Source: Anaerolineae bacterium (GTDB lineage Bacteria > Chloroflexota > Anaerolineae > DUEN01). From it: 64,000 nt of DNA. The notes under the pieces were generated by a model. It was not told where the DNA came from and did not search any database. It saw nothing but the letters and a program-made list of their open reading frames with translations. Position 1 is the first letter of the stretch; each line of letters begins with the position of its first letter. Of this stretch, positions 33,883 to 42,320 are shown one piece after another. Location of the stretch: NCBI GenBank assembly GCA_025060615.1, contig JANXBS010000008.1, forward strand, positions 1-64,000. Direction: 5' to 3'. The position numbers were made by a program, and so were the translations under genes.

Positions 33883-35175
33883 ATGGATACGGTGATCGTC
33901 GCCTGCGCTCAGCAGCGGCTACGCCTGTATGGATCGTTAGACGAATACCGACATGATTGTATGCGCTTTCTGCGAATGGCACAGAGCAAAGGTGCATCCC
34001 TCATTGTCTTCCCGGAGCTCTCCGGCCTGATGGCCGTTGCGTCCCGCCTGCCGGGAGTGCGCGCCAGCCTGCTACGCCAGGCTGACCAAGGCCGCCAGCG
34101 CGGCGCCTCGCTCTGGAAGCGGGCGAAAGCGCGCGTGGCCGAGTCTACGGCGGAGTTGCTGGGGGCCGACTTTCGCGCCGCTCTGGCGCGCTACCTGGCT
34201 GAACGGGGCAGCGAGCTACGTCGTGAAGTGGAGCGGCTCTTCGCTGAGCTCGCTCGCGGGTACGGCATGTATCTCATCATCGGAGCAGGATATCTCCCAG
34301 GCGACGGCCCGGGGCAGCGAGCGTTGGCCCTGGCCTTTAGCCCCCAAGGGGAATTGATCGGCGAGGCCGCGCGCGTCGGTCTGCTTCCCGAGGATGGGGG
34401 GATGATTGCGCCGGGTGAGACGTGGACTGTGGTGCAGACATCTATAGGTCGGCTTGGCATCCTGCTAGGAGGCGATGTGCTGTATCCAGAGGCAGCGCGG
34501 CTGCTAGCCTATCGCGGCGCTGATGTGCTGGTGGTGATGGCCGCAACTAGCGATCCTGCTCTGGCCGCTCGCATTCGTATGGCGGCGTTAGCCCGCGCTC
34601 AGGAAAACCAAGTCTTTGTGTTGGCTAGCTTCCTGATTGGCAACAACCCGCTGCGGGGCGATAACGCCCAGTTCACCGGCCGTTCAGCCATCCTGGCGCC
34701 GGCGGAGATGACCGAACGTTACACGGGCATCCTGGTCGAGATGGGCACAGCCGCCGCTGAGGGGTTAGTCGCAGCCGAGTTGAACCTTAAGGCGTTGCGG
34801 AAGCTATGGCAAGGTGGGGAGTTCTCCGCGCGTCAGGGCACACCACTGATGTTAGCTGGGCAAGCCCTGGTGGCCGAATATACCCTGGGCCGCTCCGTTG
34901 ATGAGGCTTGGGCGGATGTGGAGGCATCTCGCCGGCAAACGCTGCTACTGCCCGGCCCGGCGCGCCCATCGGTGGTCCCGGTAACCGAGCTGCCGATTGT
35001 GGCGGTGAGCGAAGGCCCTGTCGCATTGGCGGACGAAGAGTCGCCCCAGGCCCTGGCCGAGCTGGAAGCCCAACGGATGAAGGAACAGCCAGAAACAGGC
35101 CAATCCCAGCCGCCTGATGGGCTTTCCAATAGCCCACAGCCTGAAAGGCCGAGCAATGAAAGCTCAGAGCTTTAA
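33883..35175 (+). CDS. Nitrilase-superfamily fold protein lacking catalytic Lys and Cys
   Basis: 430 residues. The carbon-nitrogen hydrolase fold is clear: Glu45 in IVFPELSG, LIIGAGYLPG, FSPQGELIGEAARVGLLPED (145-171), RLGILLGGDVLYPEAARLLAYRGADVL (190-216). In active enzymes the Lys lies in the R-K-x-x-L-P segment and the Cys in ICYD. Here these read RVGLLPED (Val165) and LGGD (Gly196), so both are missing and ordinary amidase chemistry is unlikely. An insertion of about 80 residues (50-125) and a Pro/Gln/Ser-rich tail (about 385-430) are extra. It may be a binding or regulatory protein. Confidence 0.8.
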   Translation: MDTVIVACAQQRLRLYGSLDEYRHDCMRFLRMAQSKGASLIVFPELSGLMAVASRLPGVRASLLRQADQGRQRGASLWKRAKARVAESTAELLGADFRAALARYLAERGSELRREVERLFAELARGYGMYLIIGAGYLPGDGPGQRALALAFSPQGELIGEAARVGLLPEDGGMIAPGETWTVVQTSIGRLGILLGGDVLYPEAARLLAYRGADVLVVMAATSDPALAARIRMAALARAQENQVFVLASFLIGNNPLRGDNAQFTGRSAILAPAEMTERYTGILVEMGTAAAEGLVAAELNLKALRKLWQGGEFSARQGTPLMLAGQALVAEYTLGRSVDEAWADVEASRRQTLLLPGPARPSVVPVTELPIVAVSEGPVALADEESPQALAELEAQRMKEQPETGQSQPPDGLSNSPQPERPSNESSEL

Positions 35176-35261
35176 AAAAGCCTCCTGAGCGCGCATCAAC
35201 GGGAAGGACGCGACCCAGGCACTGGTTGGATCGCGCCTGGCCTGCCAGCTCAGCGACATTA

Positions 35262-35471
35262 TTACACCCGCTTGACCACCTCACCGATTTGGCGGGCGGC
35301 TCCCAGGATAACGAGGCCTAAGCGCACCCAATCCATGGGGCCAAGCCTAGGTATTGCGTGCGCTCCTCCCCTCTCTTCCTCCTGTGCGCCTGCATAGATC
35401 CAAGCGATGAGCGCGCCCAACAGCGCCCCAGACACGATACCGAGGAGGATGCTTCGCTGACGTCTGCTCAT
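35262..35471 (-). CDS. Small membrane protein (69 aa)
   Basis: Unrecognised. A short basic start (MSRRQRS), one strong membrane span (ILLGIVSGALLGALIAWIYAG), an acidic patch (EEERGG), then a second amphipathic stretch (WVRLGLVILGAARQIGEVV). It resembles YtxH-like gas-vesicle/stress membrane proteins in layout only. It overlaps the preceding gene by 4 bases (ATGA), so the pair is real and co-translated. Confidence 0.65.
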   Translation of the reverse strand: MSRRQRSILLGIVSGALLGALIAWIYAGAQEEERGGAHAIPRLGPMDWVRLGLVILGAARQIGEVVKRV

Positions 35472-35791
35472 GGGTTCACCTCATTGGGATCCTTGGTTGG
35501 CAGAGATGAGCTAACGGGGCGCCCCCTAAGCGCGCGCGCAATGGCTAGCACGCAAGTTGCCCAGACATGCGCCCGGATTATAAGCTGGGCGGCTTTACGG
35601 CTTCCACCCTCCACTAGGCTCGTGGCCTGATGGGCGCGCGCCTGGGCACGAGGCATGAGGCCGTACAGCTGCTGACGAGCCTTGCGCATCCCTCTGAGGC
35701 CGAAGAGCAGCAACACCAGGGGGATAGCCCACGCGATCAGGGATAGAAAGGCGAGGAAGACCAAGGCGATGTTCGCCCATGTATGGATCAT
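35468..35791 (-). CDS. Small membrane protein (107 aa)
   Basis: Unrecognised. Residues about 7-33 form one or two membrane spans (ANIALVFLAFLSLIAWAIPLVLLLFGLRG), followed by a basic helical region (ARQQLYGLMPRAQARAHQATSLVEGGSRKAAQLI). It is coupled by ATGA to the 69-residue membrane protein, suggesting a two-protein membrane unit. Confidence 0.65.
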   Translation of the reverse strand: MIHTWANIALVFLAFLSLIAWAIPLVLLLFGLRGMRKARQQLYGLMPRAQARAHQATSLVEGGSRKAAQLIIRAHVWATCVLAIARALRGRPVSSSLPTKDPNEVNP

Positions 35792-35830
35792 ACGTGTTCC
35801 CCGGCCATGAAGGTACTGGACAGCATCCTC

Positions 35831-36232
35831 TTAGAGCTTTCCATCGCCGGTGGCATTGGGATCAGAAGCTTGTTCGTGGTTTGCTCGCCCGCGCAAATCC
35901 ACTCGGAAGTCCCCGGCGAGAGATACGTTCACTACGCCAGGCGCCTGAAGCAGCCGCTCCGCGACCTGAGGTGTACAGACGAGGAACAGCACATTGAACG
36001 CCGTCGCATCCCCGATCTCCGCCACCTCGTGCGATAGACCTTGCTCTTTAATCCAGTGAATCAGGCCTTCCTTGAATTCAACGCTGTTGTTGCGAAGGAC
36101 CTGATATCTCATGTCTCGATTGTATCCGGCTAGCTCCTGAGAGGATGGCCGCTCTAGAGTGACCATCACCTTGACCATACCTGGGAAACGATCAGGCTGT
36201 ACAGGCTCTACCGGCGTTTCCGCGTTCCTCAT
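35831..36232 (-). CDS. Small partner of the S8 protease, propeptide/inhibitor-like (133 aa)
   Basis: Unrecognised by name. Its beta-alpha-beta pattern, VKVMVTLERPSS ... VEFKEGLIHWIKEQG ... EIGDATAFNVLFLVCTP, then VAERLLQAPGVVNVSLAGDFRVDL, resembles the I9 propeptide fold that inhibits and helps fold subtilisins. It overlaps the protease gene stop by 4 bases (ATGA), so it is made together with the protease. A stand-alone inhibitor or chaperone role is inferred, not shown. Confidence 0.65.
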   Translation of the reverse strand: MRNAETPVEPVQPDRFPGMVKVMVTLERPSSQELAGYNRDMRYQVLRNNSVEFKEGLIHWIKEQGLSHEVAEIGDATAFNVLFLVCTPQVAERLLQAPGVVNVSLAGDFRVDLRGRANHEQASDPNATGDGKL

Positions 36233-37485
36233 ACGAACCTCGCTAATCCGACACCAACCCGATTCGGCGGCGCGGTCAGGGGCATTGCCTGCTCGATGAG
36301 GTGTTGTCGAAGCGCATGGCCTTGCAACCCGGGGTTGGCTGAAGCAAGCAACGCTGCGATCCCCGCGACGTAGGGAGCGGCCATGCTGGTGCCGCTCATA
36401 CGAGCATACAGGCTGCGCCGCTCGATGTCCCGCTCGAAGCTGGAGACGATGTTGACCCCATATCCTACGATTTTCGGCTCTGGCTCTCCTGTCAAAGGGG
36501 ACAGACCACCACCGCTGAAGGAGGCCGGCCTCAGGTGAAAATCCACAGCTCCCACTGAGAGCGCTTCAGGGAAGTAGCCTGGCGCCCGCACGACGCCAGG
36601 TCCATCATTCCCAATGGCCACCACAGGAAGCACATCGAAATCCTCCACCAGGGTTGAGAGGATAAGCCTCATCCCCTGAATGACGGCCTGGTATTCAGCC
36701 CCGCTGATCCACTCTGGCCGGAATCCCAAGGACATGTTGATGATGATGGGCTTGCTCAGGTTCTCCTCTCGTCGGAACTGCGATAGCATCCAATCGAGCG
36801 CCACGATGATGCGCTCTAGGCTGGTTTTGAGCATCTCACTCTCGATCACCGAGGCCACCATTAGCTCCGCCGCTGGAGCGATCCCAACGTTTTGGCCGGC
36901 GATGATGCCACACACGTGCGTGCCATGTCCATCTGTGTCGAACCCGCGGCAGGCGCGCACGGCCTCACTAGAGGGGTCGAGTGGCACATAACGGAATTCG
37001 ATCCGCTTATCGCGCAGTTCAAGATGATCGGCGTCACAGCCGGTATCCAGCACCCCGACCAGCACTCCTTGACCAGTCGCGCCGTTCCGGTGGGCGATGG
37101 AAACGCCGCTTTCAGCCGGCCAGTGAGGACGCCGGCGTGGGCGTCCAAGATGACTTCGAGCGCGGACAGGCTGCGGCAAGGCCAGCTGAATGTCAGGCAC
37201 GATCTGGTAAGCGGGCTCAAGGATTTCCCTGGCCTGCTCGGCCATCTGAGGATTAGGGGTGTCCACGATATAAGCGCCCACGAATCCTAGCCGTTGAAAG
37301 CTCTGTATAGCCACCAGGCTTCGTTCCTCCGGCCTGATCTGGTGAAGGCCCAGCGCGCGCAGCGCTTTAGCCCGCTCAGAGAACTGGGAATCTTTGATTA
37401 GAAAAGAGCGTCTTTCCTCGACCGACGCCGTTGTCCTCATCATCTGGGCACGTGGCACTTTACGCAAAGCGATGAACTTGGGCAC
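36229..37485 (-). CDS. Subtilisin-like serine protease (S8), no signal peptide
   Basis: 418 residues. Catalytic Asp in VGVLDTGCDADH, His in DTDGHGTHVCGIIAG, oxyanion Asn in VAIGNDGPG, Ser in SGTSMAAPYVAGIAALL. The region before the catalytic domain (about 60-105, with FVGAYIVDTPNPQMAEQAREI) looks like an I9-type propeptide. No signal peptide or membrane span is seen, so it is probably intracellular. GTG at 37485 with GGAGGG upstream. A good promoter precedes it. It is coupled to a small propeptide-like gene. Confidence 0.9.
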   Translation of the reverse strand: MPKFIALRKVPRAQMMRTTASVEERRSFLIKDSQFSERAKALRALGLHQIRPEERSLVAIQSFQRLGFVGAYIVDTPNPQMAEQAREILEPAYQIVPDIQLALPQPVRARSHLGRPRRRPHWPAESGVSIAHRNGATGQGVLVGVLDTGCDADHLELRDKRIEFRYVPLDPSSEAVRACRGFDTDGHGTHVCGIIAGQNVGIAPAAELMVASVIESEMLKTSLERIIVALDWMLSQFRREENLSKPIIINMSLGFRPEWISGAEYQAVIQGMRLILSTLVEDFDVLPVVAIGNDGPGVVRAPGYFPEALSVGAVDFHLRPASFSGGGLSPLTGEPEPKIVGYGVNIVSSFERDIERRSLYARMSGTSMAAPYVAGIAALLASANPGLQGHALRQHLIEQAMPLTAPPNRVGVGLARFV

Positions 37486-37505
37486 GACATTCCCTCCTCA
37501 CCTCG

Positions 37506-37534
37506 ATTATACGTTTTTTGCCAAACGGGGTCAA
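37506..37534 (-). promoter_or_regulatory. Promoter of the S8 protease gene
   Basis: Minus strand TTGACC (37529-37534), 17-base spacer, TATAAT (37506-37511), about 20 bases before the GTG start. Confidence 0.8.
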
Positions 37535-37575
37535 CCGGACCAGGTTCACGCGAACCTTTTTCCGAACCTCCGTGT

Positions 37576-37581
37576 TATAAT
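37576..37581 (+). promoter_or_regulatory. Probable -10 element for fabF
   Basis: TATAAT within GTTATAATGG, 82 bases before the fabF start. No good -35 hexamer is seen at 16-18 bases. Confidence 0.5.
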
Positions 37582-37663
37582 GGCGTAGCACCTGCCTTCG
37601 ACAAAGGCGACTAATTAAAGTTGATCTGCCGAGCTCGCTTTACGAGCAATAGGGAGGTTGTCG

Positions 37664-38920
37664 GTGACGGCAAAGCGTCGACGCGTCGTTGTGACAGGCT
37701 TAGGGGCGGTCACACCTCTAGGGCTAGATGTACCTACCACCTGGTCGAACGTACTGGCTGGACGGTCAGGCGTAGATCGGATCACGGCCTTTGATCCGAC
37801 GCCTTATAAAACCCAGATCGCAGCTGAGGTGAAGGATTTCGACCCCACTCGTTACCTGGAAGCGCGGGAGGCGCGTCGGCTGGATCGTTTTACCCATTTC
37901 GCAGTGGCGGCCAGCCAGGAAGCAGTAGCCGATGCGTGCCTGGATCTCTCGGCAGAGGACCCGCGTCGGGTGGGCATCATGATTGGTTCGGCGTTGGGCG
38001 GCATTCAGACGTTGCTACGTGAGTACGAGGTATTGCAAACCCGAGGCCCTCGCCGGGTGAACCCCTTCTTCATCCCAGCGATGCTGATTGACACGGCGGC
38101 TGGACAGGTGGCGATTCAGTTTGGTGTGCGCGGCCCCAACATGGCGATCGTGTCCGCGTGCGCTACCGGAAATGGCGTCATTGGCGAAGCGGCCGAGATT
38201 ATCCGCCGCGGCGACGCCGACGTGATCCTGGCAGGCGGGAGTGAAGCCGCCGTCCACCCCATTGCGCTGGCCGGTTTGAACGTGATGGGCGCGCTCTCCA
38301 CTCGCAATGACGAACCGCAGCGGGCCTCGCGCCCTTTCGATGCTCAACGCGATGGATTCGTCATCGGCGAGGGGGCAGCGATCCTGGTCCTTGAGTCGCT
38401 GGAGCACGCGCAACAGCGTGGCGCTCGCATTTACGCCGAGGTGCTCTCCTACTCCGCCACCGCCGACGCGTTTCATCTGGCCCAACCGGCCGAAGACAAC
38501 GCCGGAGCCATTGAGGCGATGCAGAACGCCCTATGTCGGGCAGGCTTACCTCCTGAAGCAGTGCAATACATCAACGCACACGGCACATCTACCTTGCTGA
38601 ACGATCGCAGTGAAACGGCCGCGATCAAGCGTGTCTTCGGCGAGCATGCCTATCGTCTGGCCGTATCATCTACCAAATCTATGACTGGCCATTTGCTCGG
38701 TGCAGCAGGGGCCTTGGAAGCGGTCCTGTGCGTCAAAGCGCTGCAGGATCGCGTGCTCCCTCCCACCATCAACTATGAATTCCCAGATCCTGAGTGTGAT
38801 CTGGATTATGTGCCCAACCAGGCTCGCCCAGCGTTTGATTTAGAGATCGTAGCCTCTAACGCGTTTGGGCTGGGGGGACACAATGCCTGTCTGCTCTTAC
38901 GTCGCTGGGATGGGACTTGA
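37664..38920 (+). CDS. fabF: 3-oxoacyl-ACP synthase II (KAS II)
   Basis: Elongating condensing enzyme of fatty acid synthesis. 418 residues with the Cys-His-His triad: SACATGNG, NAHGTSTLLND, SMTGHLLGAAG, plus FGLGGHNACLLL at the end. The GTG at 37664 is chosen because AGGGAGG lies at 37651-37657, 6 bases upstream; the TTG at 37658 abuts that site. fabH follows 37 bases downstream. No acyl carrier protein or FabD/FabG gene is in the window. Confidence 0.94.
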   Translation: MTAKRRRVVVTGLGAVTPLGLDVPTTWSNVLAGRSGVDRITAFDPTPYKTQIAAEVKDFDPTRYLEAREARRLDRFTHFAVAASQEAVADACLDLSAEDPRRVGIMIGSALGGIQTLLREYEVLQTRGPRRVNPFFIPAMLIDTAAGQVAIQFGVRGPNMAIVSACATGNGVIGEAAEIIRRGDADVILAGGSEAAVHPIALAGLNVMGALSTRNDEPQRASRPFDAQRDGFVIGEGAAILVLESLEHAQQRGARIYAEVLSYSATADAFHLAQPAEDNAGAIEAMQNALCRAGLPPEAVQYINAHGTSTLLNDRSETAAIKRVFGEHAYRLAVSSTKSMTGHLLGAAGALEAVLCVKALQDRVLPPTINYEFPDPECDLDYVPNQARPAFDLEIVASNAFGLGGHNACLLLRRWDGT

Positions 38921-38957
38921 CTCGAGACCCAGATAGCCATAAATCAGGGGGAAAACG

Positions 38958-40199
38958 GTGGGACGATATGCACAGATCATCGGCTGGGGAAAGAGCGTTC
39001 CGAATCATGTCCTGACCAATGAAGACCTGGCTCGTATCGTGGACACCAGCGATGAGTGGATCCGCACGCACACAGGGATCCGTCAGCGGTATATCGCGAC
39101 AGATCCGCGGGAAACCACAGCCACGCTAGCTATTAAGGCCGCACAGGAGGCTTTGCGCGTGGCCGATGTGCCGGCCAGCCGGTTGGACATGATCATCGTT
39201 GCTACGGCTTCACCGGAACATATCTTCCCCTCTACAGCCTCCCTGGTCCAGGACGGGATCGGAGCCACCCGCGCGGGGGCTTTCGACCTAAGCGCTGCCT
39301 GTTCCGGCTTTGTCTACGCGCTCAGCGTCGCCCGCGGGCTGATCGTCAGCGGGTCCGCCGAGTACGTGCTGGTGATCGGCTCGGAGACCCTCTCGCGCTT
39401 GGTGGATTGGTCAGACCGAAACACCTGTGTGCTATTCGGGGATGGGGCCGGCGCTGTCCTGCTCGCTGCCAGCGAGGTGCCGGGCGGCATCCTCTCCACC
39501 GTGCTAGGCTCTGATGGATCGGGGGGAAACCTGTTGATCGTGCCCGCCGGCGGCAGCCGGATGCCAACCTGCTTGGAAACGGTGGCCTCCGGGATGCATT
39601 ACCTGAAGATGAACGGCCGTGAGGTCTTTCGCTTTGCGACCCGCGTGATGGCACGAGCCGCACAGGAAGCGGCCGAACAGGCCGGGCTGACCATGGACGA
39701 TATCGATCTGCTGATCCCTCACCAGGCGAATCGGCGCATCATCGAATCAGCTATGAAGCAGCTCAAATTGGACGAAAGCCGGGTTTTCATCAACATAGAT
39801 CGCTATGGCAATACCTCTGCAGCTTCGATCCCCATCGCCCTGTGCGAGGCCATCGAAGAGGGGCGCATCAAACAGAATGATCACCTCATCTTGGTGGGGT
39901 TTGGCGGTGGCCTTACTTGGGGGGCTGCGGCCGTACAATGGAGCGTGCCCTTGCCGTTGCCGGAAACCCCGTGGTGGCGAGCAGCACAGCGCTCCGGCTC
40001 GTTTCATATGGCGCAGGTACGCTCGTTGGGACGGCGGGCGCTGCGGCGCTTGCACAGCATCGCCGCGGGGTCCGAAGAGGAGAACGGACGCCAGCGGCAG
40101 AGCTCCCTTGGTGAGGGCCTTCAGAAATGGCGCGCTCGCTTATGGAAGGCTAAAACAGCCGAGGATGAACCTGCCTCCTCTGAGGAAAAGCCCTCTTAG
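38958..40199 (+). CDS. fabH: 3-oxoacyl-ACP synthase III (KAS III) with C-terminal extension
   Basis: Starts fatty-acid chains from acetyl-CoA or branched acyl-CoA. Catalytic Cys in LSAACSGFVYAL, His in LLIPHQANRRII, Asn in RYGNTSAASIP; the CoA-binding DEWIRTHTGIRQR is present. KAS III normally ends near the FGGGLTWGAAAVQW motif (about residue 330). Here about 85 further residues follow, basic and Glu-rich, without a recognised domain. GTG start with a GGGGGA site. It overlaps the next gene by one base at the stop. Confidence 0.93.
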   Translation: MGRYAQIIGWGKSVPNHVLTNEDLARIVDTSDEWIRTHTGIRQRYIATDPRETTATLAIKAAQEALRVADVPASRLDMIIVATASPEHIFPSTASLVQDGIGATRAGAFDLSAACSGFVYALSVARGLIVSGSAEYVLVIGSETLSRLVDWSDRNTCVLFGDGAGAVLLAASEVPGGILSTVLGSDGSGGNLLIVPAGGSRMPTCLETVASGMHYLKMNGREVFRFATRVMARAAQEAAEQAGLTMDDIDLLIPHQANRRIIESAMKQLKLDESRVFINIDRYGNTSAASIPIALCEAIEEGRIKQNDHLILVGFGGGLTWGAAAVQWSVPLPLPETPWWRAAQRSGSFHMAQVRSLGRRALRRLHSIAAGSEEENGRQRQSSLGEGLQKWRARLWKAKTAEDEPASSEEKPS

Positions 40200-40891
40200 T
40201 GGGGCATCTCTTCCAAGGTGCAGCCGTGCTTCGGGTTGATCCTCTCTTGCCGACAGAGAGATATCCTCGCCCTTCGATGACCGTGGACGTGGTCGTGTGG
40301 GCCGCACGGCAGAGACAGCCTTATGTGCTGCTAATCCGGCGACGCCATTGGCCTTATGAGGGACACTGGGCGCTGCCGGGCGGTTTCATCGAAATCACAG
40401 AAACGCTGGAACAAGCCGCTCGCCGTGAACTGGCCGAAGAGACCGGGCTTGTTGAGATTCCCCTTGAGCCGATACAACCGTTTGATGCGCCAAACCGCGA
40501 TCCCCGCCAACGGGTGATCACTATGGCTTTTCTGGCCGTGCTATGTGAGCAGGAGGCCAACGCTGCGCTGCGAGCCGGCGATGACGCCAGCGATATCCGC
40601 TGGTGGCCAATGGCGGAACTCCCGCCGCTAGCCTTTGATCACGACCGAATCATTGCGGCGGCACGCGGGCATTTACGACGTCGGCTGTTGGGCGAGGACC
40701 TGGGACGTCGCCTATTGCCCGAGACCTTCACGGCTGCTGAGCTGCGCCAGGCTTTCACAGCCCTCTTGGGGGAGCCGATCACAGCGCAGCCTGTGTTGCG
40801 CCTGTTGCGCGCCGCCGGTGTGATTGAGCCGGTAGCGGCTGGGAGCTATCGCTACCGGCAGCCTCCTAACGCGCCCTGGCCGTACTTTTAG
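40199..40891 (+). CDS. Nudix protein with C-terminal winged-helix-like region
   Basis: 230 residues. Start PRPSMTVDVVVWAARQRQPYVLLIRR, Nudix box GGFIEITETLEQAARRELAEETGL, and a C-terminal region (about 150-230) with LPETFTAAELRQAFTALLGEPITAQPVLRLLRAAGVIEP, like NrtR-type regulators or ADP-ribose pyrophosphatase relatives. Intact E residues suggest it can hydrolyse its nucleotide. A GTG at 40199 overlapping the fabH stop is used; the first domain residues lie near codon 27, so a later start (GTG 40226) is possible. A hairpin terminator follows. Confidence 0.82.
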   Translation: MGHLFQGAAVLRVDPLLPTERYPRPSMTVDVVVWAARQRQPYVLLIRRRHWPYEGHWALPGGFIEITETLEQAARRELAEETGLVEIPLEPIQPFDAPNRDPRQRVITMAFLAVLCEQEANAALRAGDDASDIRWWPMAELPPLAFDHDRIIAAARGHLRRRLLGEDLGRRLLPETFTAAELRQAFTALLGEPITAQPVLRLLRAAGVIEPVAAGSYRYRQPPNAPWPYF

Positions 40892-40908
40892 AGCCTATTC
40901 GGGAACTG

Positions 40909-40936
40909 GAAGGGGCGTGATGAATCACGCCCCTTC
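40909..40936. terminator. Long hairpin between convergent genes
   Basis: A perfect 12-bp stem, GAAGGGGCGTGA / TCACGCCCCTTC, with a TGAA loop. It sits between convergent gene ends and probably acts as a two-way terminator, though the T-tracts are weak. Its core differs by one base from the palindrome inside the CHAT gene at 43887-43906. Confidence 0.75.
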
Positions 40937-40969
40937 TTCCTCCTTCCATCGGGATTTTTGGCTGGGTTC

Positions 40970-41626
40970 CTAACCTGCTACAGCCTGTAACAACCGCTCC
41001 AGCAGCATGTGTTCCGGCACAGCCCCTTCGATGTGATACTTCTCGTTGATCACCGTGCGTGGCACCCCCATGACGTCGTACTTGTTAGCTAGATGAGGGA
41101 ACTCGATAGCCTCTACCATATCGGCCGTGATCCAATCGCTTTCCAACGCCAATTGATGGGCGAGCCGCACGGCCCTAGGACAATATGGACAGGTAGGCGT
41201 TACGAACACCTGGATATGCACCGGCACCCGGATGCCAGCCACTGCTTCCTTGGTCTCCTGGGACAGTCCCGATTCTCCTGAAGATACCATTAGGATGTCC
41301 TCTACCAAGGAGCTGAACTCATACCCGGAGGGGATGCCATAATAGCGGATGCCGTAGTCCTTCGGTCGCTCACCCCCGCGCACGATGGCAATGGCCGGGA
41401 TCTTGTCAATCCGATAGGCCTGCACCGGCTCCCGATCTGCCATGAAATCGTACACCTCGACGGAGAGTTTGTCAGACAGCTCGGCCAGCTCCTCGGCAAT
41501 CTGCCGCGTTTCCCGGCAATATTGGCACTCAATCTCCTGTGTGAAAACGACCAGCTTGACCGGCTCGGTCAGATGCTGGAATTCCTGTCGTAGGATTTTG
41601 CGATCGCGCTCACCGAGCAATGGCAT
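40970..41626 (-). CDS. Protein disulfide oxidoreductase (two glutaredoxin-like domains)
   Basis: 218 residues with two thioredoxin folds, each with a Cxx[10 protein letters not shown] (about residue 36) and [10 protein letters not shown] (about 141). A cis-Pro is visible in DKIPAIAIV and in MGVPRTVIN. This is the PDO type found mainly in thermophiles, which forms or shuffles disulfides in cytoplasmic proteins. Minus-strand, 27 bases after OsmC, in a redox-stress cluster with an ECF sigma factor. Confidence 0.93.
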   Translation of the reverse strand: MPLLGERDRKILRQEFQHLTEPVKLVVFTQEIECQYCRETRQIAEELAELSDKLSVEVYDFMADREPVQAYRIDKIPAIAIVRGGERPKDYGIRYYGIPSGYEFSSLVEDILMVSSGESGLSQETKEAVAGIRVPVHIQVFVTPTCPYCPRAVRLAHQLALESDWITADMVEAIEFPHLANKYDVMGVPRTVINEKYHIEGAVPEHMLLERLLQAVAG

Positions 41627-41653
41627 GGGATTAACCTCCCTCCTCTGTCATAT

Positions 41654-42079
41654 CTATGCAGTCGGCTCGATCCGATAGCTGCTGGTGATCTCAGCCACCT
41701 CTCCTAGCATAGCAGAGGCCGAGCAGTACTTTTCTTCGGAGAGCTGGATAGCTCGTTCAACGGCCTCCGGAGGGATATCAGGCCCGCGCACCACGTACTC
41801 CACGTGGATCTGCGTGTAGACACGCGGGTGCGTCTCAGCTCGCTCTCCCCGAACGTTGACCTCAAACCCGGTCACGTTCACGCGCTTCTTGTTCAGGATC
41901 GAGATCACGTCCATCGCTGTGCAGCCGGCCAATCCGATCAGCAACAGCTCCATAGGGCGGAAGCCGGCATTTTGGCCGCCATGCTCTGGCGCGCTATCCA
42001 GAGTTAGGATATGACCAGAGGAAGCGGTGCCCTCAAAGCGCATAGCCCCTTGCCAGGTCACTTTCGCCTCTGTAGTCAT
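41654..42079 (-). CDS. OsmC/Ohr-family peroxide-detoxifying protein
   Basis: 141 residues. Family pattern: MRFEGTASSGHILTLDSAPEHGGQNAGFRPMELLLIGLAGCTAMDVISIL, and SEEKYCSASAML with the second reactive Cys; thus both Cys (LAGC and KYC) are present. It probably reduces organic peroxides. The ATG at 42079 has AGGTGA upstream; the longer frame starts at TTG in that site. Copy B of the repeated element begins about 36 bases upstream. The PDO gene follows. Confidence 0.9.
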   Translation of the reverse strand: MTTEAKVTWQGAMRFEGTASSGHILTLDSAPEHGGQNAGFRPMELLLIGLAGCTAMDVISILNKKRVNVTGFEVNVRGERAETHPRVYTQIHVEYVVRGPDIPPEAVERAIQLSEEKYCSASAMLGEVAEITSSYRIEPTA

Positions 42080-42118
42080 CGCTTCACCTTTCAATGTTTG
42101 TGGATTAGTGTGTCTCAG

Positions 42119-42304
42119 GAGAGGTATGGAGGGGTCCCTTCCATGAAAGGCCTTTTTTAGCCCTTACCTGACCCTTCTTGGCTCGGCCGGCCTTCCCAAA
42201 TAGCCAAGGAGGGCAAGTAGAAGGCTGAGTAAAAGCTCCTCCGGAAGAGCAAGTCCCCTCGGACCTCCCCACCTTTTCAACCACGCTCAAGACAGTGATG
42301 CCTC
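42119..42304. repeat. Copy B of the repeated structured element, upstream of the OsmC gene
   Basis: About 185 bp related to copy A. A 12-bp stem (42172-42183 with 42202-42213; one T-G pair on the plus strand) encloses CGGCCGGCCTTCCCAAAT. Flanking blocks AGCCCTTACCTG, GTAGAAGGCTGAGTAAAAGC and TTTTCAACCACGCTCAAG align with copy A. It fills the gap between the anti-sigma gene and OsmC. Confidence 0.8.
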
Positions 42305-42320
42305 AGCGTCTACCAGTCCC

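Noticed and set aside
33017-33895. 292-codon plus-strand frame
   Set aside because: Antisense to the GNAT-like gene, with no recognisable motif, and it runs through the divergent promoter region.
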